This document shows positions 34,176 through 42,129 of a stretch of DNA of 64,000 nt, one piece after another (the first letter of the stretch is position 1; the number at the start of each line of letters is the position of its first letter). Made by a program: the position numbers and the translations under genes. The stretch is taken from the NCBI RefSeq assembly GCF_012641275.1, contig NZ_JABAIA010000001.1, forward strand, positions 1,302,001 through 1,366,000. The letters are read 5' to 3'. This stretch comes from Chitinophaga varians (GTDB lineage: Bacteria; Bacteroidota; Bacteroidia; Chitinophagales; Chitinophagaceae). The notes below the pieces were generated by a model, which worked only from the letters and a program-made list of their open reading frames with translations, was not told the origin of the DNA and did no database searches.

Positions 34176-35639
34176 TCAGGAAGGTTTACGGCGTAGTACA
34201 TACCCCCAGAACCGGTCATGCAGCGTAATCAGGTTGCCGATCAGATAGTAATCTTTCAGGTTATTTTTGATGCTGCTGCGCATAATACGCACAACGGTAT
34301 TCTTTTCCACTTCACCCGTTTCGTTCACTACCATCAGCATCTCCAGAGAGATAACGGCTATCACTGCGGCAATAAGGAACAGGAAATTCCATTCATGTAA
34401 TGCCACCAGATGAAGCTGAAGACTGTGTGTTTCTCCTTTCCAGACGGCGTCCACCTTCAATGACTTATGCTCAAAAAAGTCGGCCAGTATACCGCCTGCC
34501 ACAGGGCCCAGTGCGGAAAACACCGCTGTGATAATATTTTTGGCCGACAGGTACACGATAGCATCTTTGGCAGGTGCCAGCTTTAAACCAATGTTGGTAA
34601 TAGACAGGTTGATACCGGCGTTGGCTACGCCCATCAATATATGTACAATCACCAACAGGATGATATTAGCGTACATTTTTGTGTAGATGCCCACAAAACA
34701 CCATAAAATCAGGCTGATAATATACAACGGCGCACTGATAGCAATGATGGTCTTGTTACTGTAACGGTCCGCAAACGTGCCCCAGATGCGGATCGTGAAG
34801 ATGCCGAACAACTGGCTGATAATCGTCAGTACCGTGATGTAGGATAATGAAAGCCCCATTCCCTTCATCATATACACCGTAAAAAAAGGCTGCGCTATGC
34901 TCATGGCAAATACCCAGGCAGAGTTGAATACCAGCAGGCGGACAAAGTTCAGGTCAGACAACGGCCGCTTCAACAACCGGAAAATATTCTCCTTGTCCAT
35001 ATACACCTGCTGCTCCGGCGCACGCGACAATATCGCCGCCCCGGTAAGCCCGGCTATCCCTGCCAGTAAAAACAGTAAATAGTAGGTGTCCAGTTCATAC
35101 TGCGGATATTGCTTCCTGATATAGTCTACGCCCAGCGCGGCAGCCAGGCTAAGCACCACGTTCAGTGTTTGCGTATAACTGCCCCTTCTTGAAAAGTAAC
35201 TGCCCAACATGGATTCCGGCACCAGGTCCTTCACCCATGCATTCCACGATGGTCCGGCCAGTGAACCAAAAAAATAAAAGACAGAAAGGAAAACAATAAG
35301 GAACTGAATACCGGCCGCCCCCGGAAAAATCAACGGCACCACGCCGATCACTACCAGCGGTATTCTTGCCAGAATGGTACAGATAACGGTCACGGCCCGA
35401 CGATTATTGGACCGCCTTACCAGCCAGATGGATATTAACTGGAAAATATTGGTGAAGGTAGGCAACGCTGACAACACCCCGATCTGTAGATTACTGGCCC
35501 CTAACATCAGCGCCATAGCAACCAGAAAGGCGCCGCTGGTGAGCGTTGTCATCACTTCAGCCGCAAGCCCGTCACCAATAACAAGCCTCATACCCCTCTC
35601 CGTATCTTCCTGCGTAAGCTTTGCAACAGGTTTCCACAT
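34176..35639 (-). CDS. MFS transporter of unknown substrate
   Basis: A 487-aa integral membrane protein with about 12 hydrophobic segments in two halves. The motif after helix 2 (WLVRRSNNRRA) and the central loop (RAPEQQVYMDKENIF) fit the major facilitator superfamily. There is no strong specificity signature. It lies alone, convergent with mtaB; eight bases separate the two stops. Confidence 0.8.
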   Translation of the reverse strand: MWKPVAKLTQEDTERGMRLVIGDGLAAEVMTTLTSGAFLVAMALMLGASNLQIGVLSALPTFTNIFQLISIWLVRRSNNRRAVTVICTILARIPLVVIGVVPLIFPGAAGIQFLIVFLSVFYFFGSLAGPSWNAWVKDLVPESMLGSYFSRRGSYTQTLNVVLSLAAALGVDYIRKQYPQYELDTYYLLFLLAGIAGLTGAAILSRAPEQQVYMDKENIFRLLKRPLSDLNFVRLLVFNSAWVFAMSIAQPFFTVYMMKGMGLSLSYITVLTIISQLFGIFTIRIWGTFADRYSNKTIIAISAPLYIISLILWCFVGIYTKMYANIILLVIVHILMGVANAGINLSITNIGLKLAPAKDAIVYLSAKNIITAVFSALGPVAGGILADFFEHKSLKVDAVWKGETHSLQLHLVALHEWNFLFLIAAVIAVISLEMLMVVNETGEVEKNTVVRIMRSSIKNNLKDYYLIGNLITLHDRFWGYVLRRKPS

Positions 35640-35706
35640 AATGCTTCTGAAAAAAGATACAGAGAGGGTTCAATGATAATGCCATCTACATCGGACTGAT
35701 GAACGG

Positions 35707-36315
35707 CTATTTCGGGAAACCCGGATCAGCCTTCACTTCTTCGATTTGTTTGGTATGCCTGACAGCGTGGGCGGCATCAAACAGTAATAGCTGGTACGCA
35801 TCTACAGTACCAATGTTGGGATTGTCTGCAATATGTTCCCTCAACTGGTCTTTGGTGTTGGTGACATAATCAATCAGCTGGTCGCGCTGCGTCACAAAAG
35901 CATTGATGGCGTCCGCCGGCGAAGCATAGCTGTGTTTGGGCTGGGCAAAAGGCGGCGCTTTGAACTTATGGCTGCGGTCTTCCACCCCTTGCAGGATCTG
36001 GTCGTCAGTCATCTTCATATCCTTTCTGCGCTCCGGGTTGGCCGGTTCATTCACCATCTTCTTTTCCTCGTCGATCATCGCCTTTTCAACGATGGTGATA
36101 TGTTCCACACAATCGATCACCGACCAGCGATCAGCTGCAGGCTTGAATTCCAGTTGCGCGTCCGTAAGGCCGGCCACGGCTTTCAACAGGTTTTCCTTCG
36201 ATTCTTTCAGCTGATTGATCAGCAGCGTTCTGTCTTCCAGCCTGACAGTATGCAGCGGGGGTAGGGTGAAGCCGGAAAGCAACACCACGGCCAGTGATAA
36301 AAACAGTTTTTTCAT
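35707..36315 (-). CDS. Secreted DinB-like four-helix protein
   Basis: A 202-aa DinB/YfiT-like protein. The start at 36315 (MKKLFLSLAVVLLSGFTLPP) gives a signal peptide; the frame to 36369 adds a non-typical leader. The DinB bundle is seen in ADRWSVIDCVEHITIVEKA, with His at the first metal position, and DAAHAVRHTKQIEEV with His residues at the later positions. DinB proteins are metal-binding bundles, many acting as thiol transferases; an exported version may differ. It has its own TAGTTTTG promoter element. Confidence 0.82.
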   Translation of the reverse strand: MKKLFLSLAVVLLSGFTLPPLHTVRLEDRTLLINQLKESKENLLKAVAGLTDAQLEFKPAADRWSVIDCVEHITIVEKAMIDEEKKMVNEPANPERRKDMKMTDDQILQGVEDRSHKFKAPPFAQPKHSYASPADAINAFVTQRDQLIDYVTNTKDQLREHIADNPNIGTVDAYQLLLFDAAHAVRHTKQIEEVKADPGFPK

Positions 36316-36356
36316 GGAATTAAGTTTTGGTGGAGAGATGGGGTTGTAAGTCACAC

Positions 36357-36364
36357 CAAAACTA
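36357..36364 (-). promoter_or_regulatory. Candidate -7 element of the DinB-like gene
   Basis: TAGTTTTG on the minus strand (matches TAnnTTTG) lies about 40 bases before the ATG at 36315, in the short gap after aat. Confidence 0.4.
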
Positions 36365-36372
36365 TACAAAAA

Positions 36373-37011
36373 TCAGGGTTCCTGTATCAGGTCAAGAAAA
36401 GTTTCGCGGGAGATGAAACCTGCGCCCAGCGAGGCGAGATGTTCCGTTTCCACCTGGCAGTCGATCAGCTTCAGCTCCTTTGCATATGCCTGTACAAAAG
36501 TGACAAAAGCCGCCTTGGAGGCATTGCTGACGGCTGCAAACATAGATTCGCCAAAGAAGCAGGGACCTATTTTAACACCATAGAGGCCGCCAACCAGCTG
36601 GTCGTCCAGCCAGCTTTCCACAGACATGGCATAGCCGGCCTGATGCAGGCGGATATAGGCCTGCTGCATCTCCGCTGTGATCCAGGTGCTGTCCTGGCCG
36701 CGGCGGGGTATACGGCTGCAACGTGCAATAACAGCAGGGAAATCGGCATTGTAGGTAATGCGGAACTGTTGACGGCGCAGCACCTGCTTCATACTGGAAG
36801 ACACTTTCAGGTCGGCCGGAAACAATACAAAACGGGGATCGGGGCTCCACCAGAGTATGGGTCGTTCGTCAAACCAGGGAAAAATACCGGAACGGTAGGC
36901 CAGCAGCAGCCTTTCCACGGAAAGGTCACCACCTACGGCAAGCAGGCCATCCGGCTCGGCAAGATGTACCGGGGGAAAAAGCAGTTGTTTATTGAGACGG
37001 AAAACGGGCAT
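36373..37011 (-). CDS. aat: Leucyl/phenylalanyl-tRNA--protein transferase
   Basis: A 212-aa aminoacyl transferase that adds Leu or Phe to proteins with N-terminal Arg or Lys, creating N-degrons for ClpS. Family motifs: LLAVGGDLSVERLLLAYRSG, FPWFDE, WWSPDPRFVL and GESMFAAVSNASKAAF. It follows clpS by 15 bases on the same strand, so the degron-making enzyme and the adaptor that reads it are co-transcribed. Confidence 0.95.
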   Translation of the reverse strand: MPVFRLNKQLLFPPVHLAEPDGLLAVGGDLSVERLLLAYRSGIFPWFDERPILWWSPDPRFVLFPADLKVSSSMKQVLRRQQFRITYNADFPAVIARCSRIPRRGQDSTWITAEMQQAYIRLHQAGYAMSVESWLDDQLVGGLYGVKIGPCFFGESMFAAVSNASKAAFVTFVQAYAKELKLIDCQVETEHLASLGAGFISRETFLDLIQEP

Positions 37012-37026
37012 GGAAAATAAAATCGG

Positions 37027-37335
37027 TTAGCGGTCCGCCATCTCCTCGATAGTGGCGCTGATACCTCTTTCCACCAGCGCTTCCCACATAGGGCGCAGCT
37101 TGTGGTATTCCCCTTCCTTCACAGCATATTTACCATTGTGATGTATAATAAGGGCACATTGCTCCGCCTGCTGGTGGGTATGGCCGCATACTTCAATCAG
37201 GGAAGCGATCACCCAATCGAAGGTATTGACATCGTCATTCCACACCACCAGGCTGAAGGGAAATTGTTCATCTTCGGCCACCAGGATGTCCTCTAACTCT
37301 TCCGTAAATACCTCTGTATTAGTTCTTTCGCTCAT
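37027..37335 (-). CDS. clpS: ATP-dependent Clp protease adaptor ClpS
   Basis: A 102-aa adaptor that delivers proteins with bulky N-terminal residues to the Clp protease. The N-degron pocket sequences are VVWNDDVNTFDWVI and IIHHNGKYAVKEG. The flexible acidic N-terminus (about 25 residues) is present. It is the first gene of the clpS-aat pair, with a TAATTTTG -7 element just upstream. Confidence 0.95.
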   Translation of the reverse strand: MSERTNTEVFTEELEDILVAEDEQFPFSLVVWNDDVNTFDWVIASLIEVCGHTHQQAEQCALIIHHNGKYAVKEGEYHKLRPMWEALVERGISATIEEMADR

Positions 37336-37354
37336 TTTTAAATAAAGCTTTACG

Positions 37355-37362
37355 CAAAATTA
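37355..37362 (-). promoter_or_regulatory. -7 promoter element of clpS-aat
   Basis: TAATTTTG on the minus strand, 20 bases before the clpS ATG, matches TAnnTTTG. Confidence 0.5.
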
Positions 37363-37502
37363 CATGGATTATTCGTTAATTTATTCATATTTGACCCAGA
37401 GAAATGATTATTTAAGATTTGTTTATTTTCATATTCGCTGCTTCGCGCCACCTGCGGCGCAGTAAACGGTGAACAGATAATAAACAAAATAACAATGTGT
37501 TT

Positions 37503-39656
37503 ATGGTCCATAGCTTGGTTTTATTGATGGATACCCATCTGCCCCTGAAAGATCCGGTACCTATTTTTTCATTGGTACTGTTTATTATTCTGCTGGCCCC
37601 GATCATCCTCCGCAAATTCCGTATCCCCAGTATCATCGGACTGATACTTGCCGGTATGGCCATTGGTGATCACGGCTTCGGCATTATTGAAAAGGGCAGT
37701 ATCGATCTGTTTGGCAAAGCAGGCCTGCTGTACATTATGTTCCTGGCCGGCCTGGAGCTGGACATGACGGAGTTCCGCAAGAACCGTTACCGCAGTATGG
37801 TGTTTGGCGCGCTGACCTTTTTCATCCCGCTGCTGCTGGGTTTTGTGGTATGCACTTATGTACTGCATTTTAATTTCAAGGCCACCCTGCTGGTGTCCAG
37901 CATGTTCGCCACGCATACGCTGGTAGCCTATCCGCTGGCCAGCAGGCTGGGTATTACCAAAAACGAAGCCGTGACGGTGGCCGTAGGCGGCACCATTATT
38001 ACCGATACCGCCGTGCTGCTGATACTGGCCGTTATCACCGGGGCGCAGGCAGGCAACCTCAACACCGCCTTCTGGGTGAGACTGGGCATATCCCTGACGA
38101 TATTCGCCCTGATCATCCTCTGGCTGATGCCCATGCTCGGACGTTGGTTTTTTAAGAAGATCAAGGACGATAAAACCTCCCACTTTATCTTCGTAATGGC
38201 CCTCGTGTTCGCTGCCGCTTTCCTCGCGGAACTGGCCGGCGTAGAAGGCATCATCGGCGCGTTTCTCGCCGGATTGGCGCTCAACCAGCTGATCCCGCAC
38301 ACCTCCCCGCTGATGAACCGCATCGAGTTTGTAGGCAACGCGCTCTTTATTCCGTTTTTCCTGATCAGCGTGGGCATGCTGGTAGACCTCCGCGTACTGC
38401 TCAAAGGCCCAGAGGCGCTTATCATTGCAGGGGCGCTCACCATTATGGCCCTCAGCAGTAAATGGTTTGCCGCTTTCTTCACCCAGCTGATCTTTAAATA
38501 CAGTCCTACCCAACGCAATGTGATCTTCGGCCTGAGCAGCGCACACGCCGCCGCCACCATCGCCGTGATCCTCATCGGTTTTAATATGGGCATCGTCGAT
38601 GAACATGTGCTCAACGGCACCGTAGTGCTCATTCTCATCACCTGCCTGGTAGGCTCTTTCGTTACCGAAAATGCCGGGCGCCGGCTGGCACTGCAGGAAG
38701 CAGAACAAAAACCAGAACTGCCGGACCAACCGGAACGTATACTGGTGCCCGTTTCCAACCCGGACCGTATCGAAGCGCTGCTGGACTTTGCCGTGATGAT
38801 CAAGGATGCCAACGTCCCCACGCCTATCTATCCGCTGGCTGTGGTGCAGGACAATGACGAAGCACGCGACAAGATCCATCTGACCAATAAAATGATGGAA
38901 AAAGCCATCATACACGCCGCGGCCACCGAAAGCAACGTGCAGGTGGTGACCCGCATCGACCTCAATGTGTCCGATGGCATTGCCCGCGCCGCCAAAGAAC
39001 TGATGATCAGCGATGTGGTGCTGGGATGGACTGACAAAACCAGCACTACCGACCGTCTCTTCGGCAACATCTTCGGTACCACCATGGACAACGTGTTGCA
39101 GAGTGTATGGGAAACAGTATATGTGTGTAACTTCCTGTACCCGCTCAGCACCACCAAAAAGATGGTACTGGTACTGCCGCCTAATACAGAATATGAACTG
39201 GGATTCCTGCACTATATGCAGAAAATGTTTCTGCTGGCCAAACAGGCCGGCGCCAAACTGCTGGTGTTCTCCAACGCCAGAACACAGTCCCTCACGGAAG
39301 CCTTTATCACACAGTCCAAACTGAGCGTGGAAGTCACTTTCAAACAATTTGAAACGATCGAGGATTTCCTTGTCCTTTCCCGGGAAGTGACCCGCGACGA
39401 CCTGGTGGTAGTGGTTACAGCCCGCAAAGGCACGCTGTCTTATCACGCTTACCTGGAAAACATTCCGGCTAAAGTGAGCCGTCACTTCAAAGACAATAAT
39501 GTGATCCTGCTGTATCCGGAACAAACAGAAATAGACTACCTGGAAGCCGGACTGCAGCCCGAGGACCTCACCCTGGCGCCTATACAGGAGCAACTGGCCA
39601 ATCTGAACAAACTCGGCAAAGCGTTCAAACGTATCTTCAAAGGGCCTAAAAAATAA
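37503..39656 (+). CDS. CPA2-type cation:proton antiporter with C-terminal USP-like domain
   Basis: A 717-aa membrane protein. Residues about 15-400 form 12-13 helices of the Kef/CPA2 antiporter family (RKFRIPSIIGLILAGMAIG, LFLAGLELDM, AELAGVEGIIGAFLAGL). The C-terminal part (about 410-717) contains two universal-stress-protein-like halves rather than a TrkA-N domain: no GxGxxG dinucleotide motif is seen. Na+ or K+ exchange for H+ is expected. Start choice is uncertain: GTG 37497, ATG 37503 and ATG 37527 are all in frame. Confidence 0.88.
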   Translation: MVHSLVLLMDTHLPLKDPVPIFSLVLFIILLAPIILRKFRIPSIIGLILAGMAIGDHGFGIIEKGSIDLFGKAGLLYIMFLAGLELDMTEFRKNRYRSMVFGALTFFIPLLLGFVVCTYVLHFNFKATLLVSSMFATHTLVAYPLASRLGITKNEAVTVAVGGTIITDTAVLLILAVITGAQAGNLNTAFWVRLGISLTIFALIILWLMPMLGRWFFKKIKDDKTSHFIFVMALVFAAAFLAELAGVEGIIGAFLAGLALNQLIPHTSPLMNRIEFVGNALFIPFFLISVGMLVDLRVLLKGPEALIIAGALTIMALSSKWFAAFFTQLIFKYSPTQRNVIFGLSSAHAAATIAVILIGFNMGIVDEHVLNGTVVLILITCLVGSFVTENAGRRLALQEAEQKPELPDQPERILVPVSNPDRIEALLDFAVMIKDANVPTPIYPLAVVQDNDEARDKIHLTNKMMEKAIIHAAATESNVQVVTRIDLNVSDGIARAAKELMISDVVLGWTDKTSTTDRLFGNIFGTTMDNVLQSVWETVYVCNFLYPLSTTKKMVLVLPPNTEYELGFLHYMQKMFLLAKQAGAKLLVFSNARTQSLTEAFITQSKLSVEVTFKQFETIEDFLVLSREVTRDDLVVVVTARKGTLSYHAYLENIPAKVSRHFKDNNVILLYPEQTEIDYLEAGLQPEDLTLAPIQEQLANLNKLGKAFKRIFKGPKK

Positions 39657-39721
39657 CGGTCATCATCATACATTATGTATACAATTCATCCGTCATATCA
39701 TAACGACAAATATTTTTCACC

Positions 39722-39756
39722 CGCTTCAAACCCTTTACAATAAAGGGTTTGAAGCG
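39722..39756 (+). terminator. Hairpin after the antiporter gene
   Basis: CGCTTCAAACCCTT (39722-39735) pairs perfectly with 39743-39756. There is no long T run, so termination efficiency is uncertain. Confidence 0.5.
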
Positions 39757-39783
39757 AACACCTTCATAAAGTTTCAAAAAATA

Positions 39784-39814
39784 TTTGGTAGAATAAAAAT
39801 AGTTTATACCTTTG
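39784..39814 (+). promoter_or_regulatory. Promoter of the tRNA-Val cluster
   Basis: TTTG (39784-39787), exactly 19 bases, then TACCTTTG (39807-39814): a complete Bacteroidota housekeeping promoter about 40 bases before the first tRNA. Confidence 0.8.
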
Positions 39815-39856
39815 CAATCCCATCGAACGAAAGGCTCGGCGGTAAACAAGAAAGAA

Positions 39857-39931
39857 GGGAGCTTAGCTCAGCTGGTTCAGAGCATCTGCCTTACAAGCAG
39901 AGGGTCACTGGTTCGAATCCAGTAGCTCCCA
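39857..39931 (+). tRNA. tRNA-Val (anticodon TAC), copy 1
   Basis: A 75-base cloverleaf with acceptor stem GGGAGCT/AGCTCCC, TTCGAATC T loop, anticodon loop CTTACAA giving TAC, and discriminator A. CCA is not encoded. Confidence 0.97.
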
Positions 39932-39969
39932 CACTTCAGTTTTTTGAATTATTGAAAGGATCTTTTTTA

Positions 39970-40044
39970 GGGAGCTTAGCTCAGCTGGTTCAGAGCATCT
40001 GCCTTACAAGCAGAGGGTCACTGGTTCGAATCCAGTAGCTCCCA
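39970..40044 (+). tRNA. tRNA-Val (anticodon TAC), copy 2
   Basis: Identical in sequence to copy 1 over all 75 bases; spacer of 38 bases. Confidence 0.97.
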
Positions 40045-40076
40045 CACACTTCATCGTCATTTAAAAGATCTTTTTC

Positions 40077-40151
40077 GGGAGCTTAGCTCAGCTGGTTCAG
40101 AGCATCTGCCTTACAAGCAGAGGGTCACTGGTTCGAATCCAGTAGCTCCCA
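40077..40151 (+). tRNA. tRNA-Val (anticodon TAC), copy 3
   Basis: Identical to copies 1 and 2; spacer of 32 bases. It is followed at once by the cluster terminator. Confidence 0.97.
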
Positions 40152-40158
40152 CATACGA

Positions 40159-40191
40159 AGCCATTCAGTAATACTGAGTGGCTTTTTTTTT
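40159..40191 (+). terminator. Terminator of the tRNA-Val cluster
   Basis: The stem AGCCATTCAGTA/TACTGAGTGGCT (one non-Watson-Crick pair) is followed by a run of nine T. Confidence 0.9.
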
Positions 40192-40220
40192 GGAAAAAAT
40201 TGAATGATTTTCTGAAGTAC

Positions 40221-40314
40221 GAATTTTTTGATTTCGGAATAAAAAGAGAAGACCGAAGCAAGTATTCACTCGCTTCGGTCTTCTCTTTTATCGATCTATA
40301 AAATCAAAAAATTC
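40221..40314. repeat. Nested inverted repeat, ATTTTTTGATTT family (copy 2)
   Basis: Outer arms GAATTTTTTGATTT (40221-40234) and its exact complement (40301-40314) enclose an 18-bp inner stem (AAAAGAGAAGACCGAAGC at 40242-40259 with 40272-40289) with A/T flanks, a likely bidirectional terminator. The outer right arm abuts the stop codon of the lipoprotein gene. Confidence 0.85.
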
Positions 40315-41265
40315 CTACACTTTCTTTTTCTTCTTCTCTGCTTTTCTAGCATAGTTCCCTTCAAAGAAACATTTAATGCCGCGGTACGCGCCACAGCCGC
40401 CTATTTCCCGGATGGTAACCCTGCCTGCGGAGAACTGGAAGGCGATGCCGCAGGACGATTCCTTGTCTTTAAACTCCCCTCTGTTACCGGCTATATAATG
40501 GCCTTTACCACTCAGTTCTCCCTTACAGTTGCCGTTGTCTTTAGAGAAAGTGATGAAAAACTGGAAAGTTTTTCCGTCCTCGCCATCCCGAATGGAGATC
40601 AGGCTCATGTCGCCGGAAGTATAATCACCGGAGAATTTATGTTTGCGCGGCAATGTATCGATGGGATTGAAGATCTGGCCCGGCGTGGTAGGGCCATTGG
40701 AATTGGTCATGATCAACTGTACTGAACCATCTTTGCCCACCGCATAAAAATCCTCTTTCAGGGCGGTATTGCTGCCGCTCAGTTTTTTCTCCGAGCTTAC
40801 CTTGATCACATTTTTGCTGTCGATGGAAGTGGAGACAACAGTACCGTCTGCACTACCGGTGTTGGCTATACGCAAACGGTTCAGGTATTTTCCTTTTTTG
40901 TCGAGTATACAGAGATAACCGGTGCTCTGTGTGCGGCCCACCGCTTTAATAACCATGTAGTTGGTCAGGTTTCCCTGGATACGGGCCAGTGGAAACAGTT
41001 TTACCTTTTCTGTTTTACCATAGTCACCCTTCAGAAGCGTGTCTGTCAGGAAGCGGCTCACATCTGCCACGTCAACGGCCAGTGAATCGGCCTGTTTCAG
41101 CTGCAGGGTGTCTGCATTGAGTTTATACGGTAATGTTCCGGGCGTAAATAATTCCTGGAAGTCTTCGAATGTCATGGGCTCATCAGCGCCTCTGCCAGGT
41201 TTCTTTTTGGATTTGCAGGCTGCCAGTGCAACAATTGTCAATAATAATAACAGGTAACGCTTCAT
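40315..41265 (-). CDS. Uncharacterised lipoprotein
   Basis: A 316-aa predicted lipoprotein (signal MKRYLLLLLTIVALAAC with lipobox LAAC). The mature part is soluble and beta-rich without a family I recognise; the C-terminal part carries cysteines in CGIAFQF, GGCGAYRGIKCFF and NGNCKGE, probably disulfide-bonded, and ends in a Lys-rich tail. It lies alone between the tRNA cluster and the mntR-like gene. Confidence 0.75.
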   Translation of the reverse strand: MKRYLLLLLTIVALAACKSKKKPGRGADEPMTFEDFQELFTPGTLPYKLNADTLQLKQADSLAVDVADVSRFLTDTLLKGDYGKTEKVKLFPLARIQGNLTNYMVIKAVGRTQSTGYLCILDKKGKYLNRLRIANTGSADGTVVSTSIDSKNVIKVSSEKKLSGSNTALKEDFYAVGKDGSVQLIMTNSNGPTTPGQIFNPIDTLPRKHKFSGDYTSGDMSLISIRDGEDGKTFQFFITFSKDNGNCKGELSGKGHYIAGNRGEFKDKESSCGIAFQFSAGRVTIREIGGCGAYRGIKCFFEGNYARKAEKKKKKV

Positions 41266-41360
41266 GAAAAGTTGATTCAGGGCGAAAAGTTAGATATAAT
41301 TTTTATATGTGCGCAGCTAAAATCAAAAAACATACCGGATGGGGAAAAGTTCAATATAAT

Positions 41361-41380
41361 TATTTAGATTTGTCTAAATA
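41361..41380. promoter_or_regulatory. Operator of the DtxR/MntR-type regulator
   Basis: TATTTAGA, four bases, TCTAAATA: perfect 8-bp arms, 15 bases before the regulator's ATG, with another TTTTAGAC half-site just downstream. DtxR-family proteins bind such TTAG/CTAA dyads, so metal-dependent autoregulation is inferred. Confidence 0.65.
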
Positions 41381-41394
41381 ATATTTTAGACGAT

Positions 41395-42054
41395 ATGAAC
41401 TTATCCATTGCAGAAGAGAACTACGTGAAGGCCATATATAAGCTCCAGGAAGGGGATACAGCCGTTACCACCAACGGACTGGCATACGAACTGGACACCA
41501 AACCGGCCTCTGTAACCGACATGGCTAAGAAGTTAAAAGAGAAACAACTGATAGACTATGAAAAATATAAAGGCATCACCCTGACCACGGAAGGCCGCAA
41601 AACCGCCCTGCAGATTGTGCGCCGTCACCGGCTGTGGGAGTGTTTCCTGGTAGACAAGCTGGCTTTCAGCTGGGAAGAAGTGCATGAGCTGGCCGAAGAA
41701 CTGGAACATGTGCGCAGTGAAAAACTGACCACCCGGCTCAGTGAATACCTGGGCAATCCGACGGTAGATCCGCATGGAGACCCTATCCCCGATGCGCACG
41801 GCCGGATGGCCAAACCACGCCCGCAGACTTCACTGGACCAGGCCAACGCCAAGCGGCTCGTGGTCACTGCCGTTACAGACCAGTCAGTGGCCCTGCTGGC
41901 CTTTCTGAACGCCAAAGGTATCCGCCTCGGCACGCAACTGGAAATTGTCACGCATTATGAATACGACAATTCCATCGAAATAAAAATGAAACACGCGCCT
42001 TCTCTCACCATCAGTGAGCAGGTGGCTAAAAATATCATGGTAAGACCCGTTTAA
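41395..42054 (+). CDS. DtxR/MntR-family metal-dependent transcription regulator
   Basis: A 219-aa regulator: winged helix (about 1-62, with AVTTNGLAYELDTKPASVTD as the recognition region), metal-binding and dimerisation domain (about 63-135, LWECFLVDKLAFSWEEVHELAEELEHV and HGDPIPD with the typical His/Glu/Cys-position residues), and a C-terminal FeoA/SH3-like domain (about 150-219). It probably senses Mn2+ or Fe2+. It sits 75 bases upstream of the Nramp transporter gene in the same direction, and a palindromic operator lies immediately before it. Confidence 0.92.
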   Translation: MNLSIAEENYVKAIYKLQEGDTAVTTNGLAYELDTKPASVTDMAKKLKEKQLIDYEKYKGITLTTEGRKTALQIVRRHRLWECFLVDKLAFSWEEVHELAEELEHVRSEKLTTRLSEYLGNPTVDPHGDPIPDAHGRMAKPRPQTSLDQANAKRLVVTAVTDQSVALLAFLNAKGIRLGTQLEIVTHYEYDNSIEIKMKHAPSLTISEQVAKNIMVRPV

Positions 42055-42058
42055 AAAA

Positions 42059-42122
42059 ATTACGAATTACGAATTACGGCCAACAAAGGAGCCCGCATTC
42101 GTAATTCGTAATTCGCAATTGA
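42059..42122. repeat. Intergenic inverted repeat built of AATTACG units (copy 3)
   Basis: Tandem ATTACGA units on the left and TTCGTAA units on the right frame a short unique centre. The element fills the gap between the mntR-like and Nramp genes, starting five bases after one stop codon and ending eight bases before the next ATG. Confidence 0.85.
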
Positions 42123-42129
42123 ATTAATT

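Noticed and set aside
37569..39593. A 674-codon open frame on the minus strand opposite the cation/proton antiporter
   Set aside because: It mirrors the antiporter, has low-complexity His/Gln-rich composition, no domain and no initiation context. It is a by-product of codon bias.
39857..40151. Three evenly spaced identical 75-base repeats, considered as a CRISPR array
   Set aside because: Each folds as a tRNA with anticodon TAC; they are a tRNA cluster.
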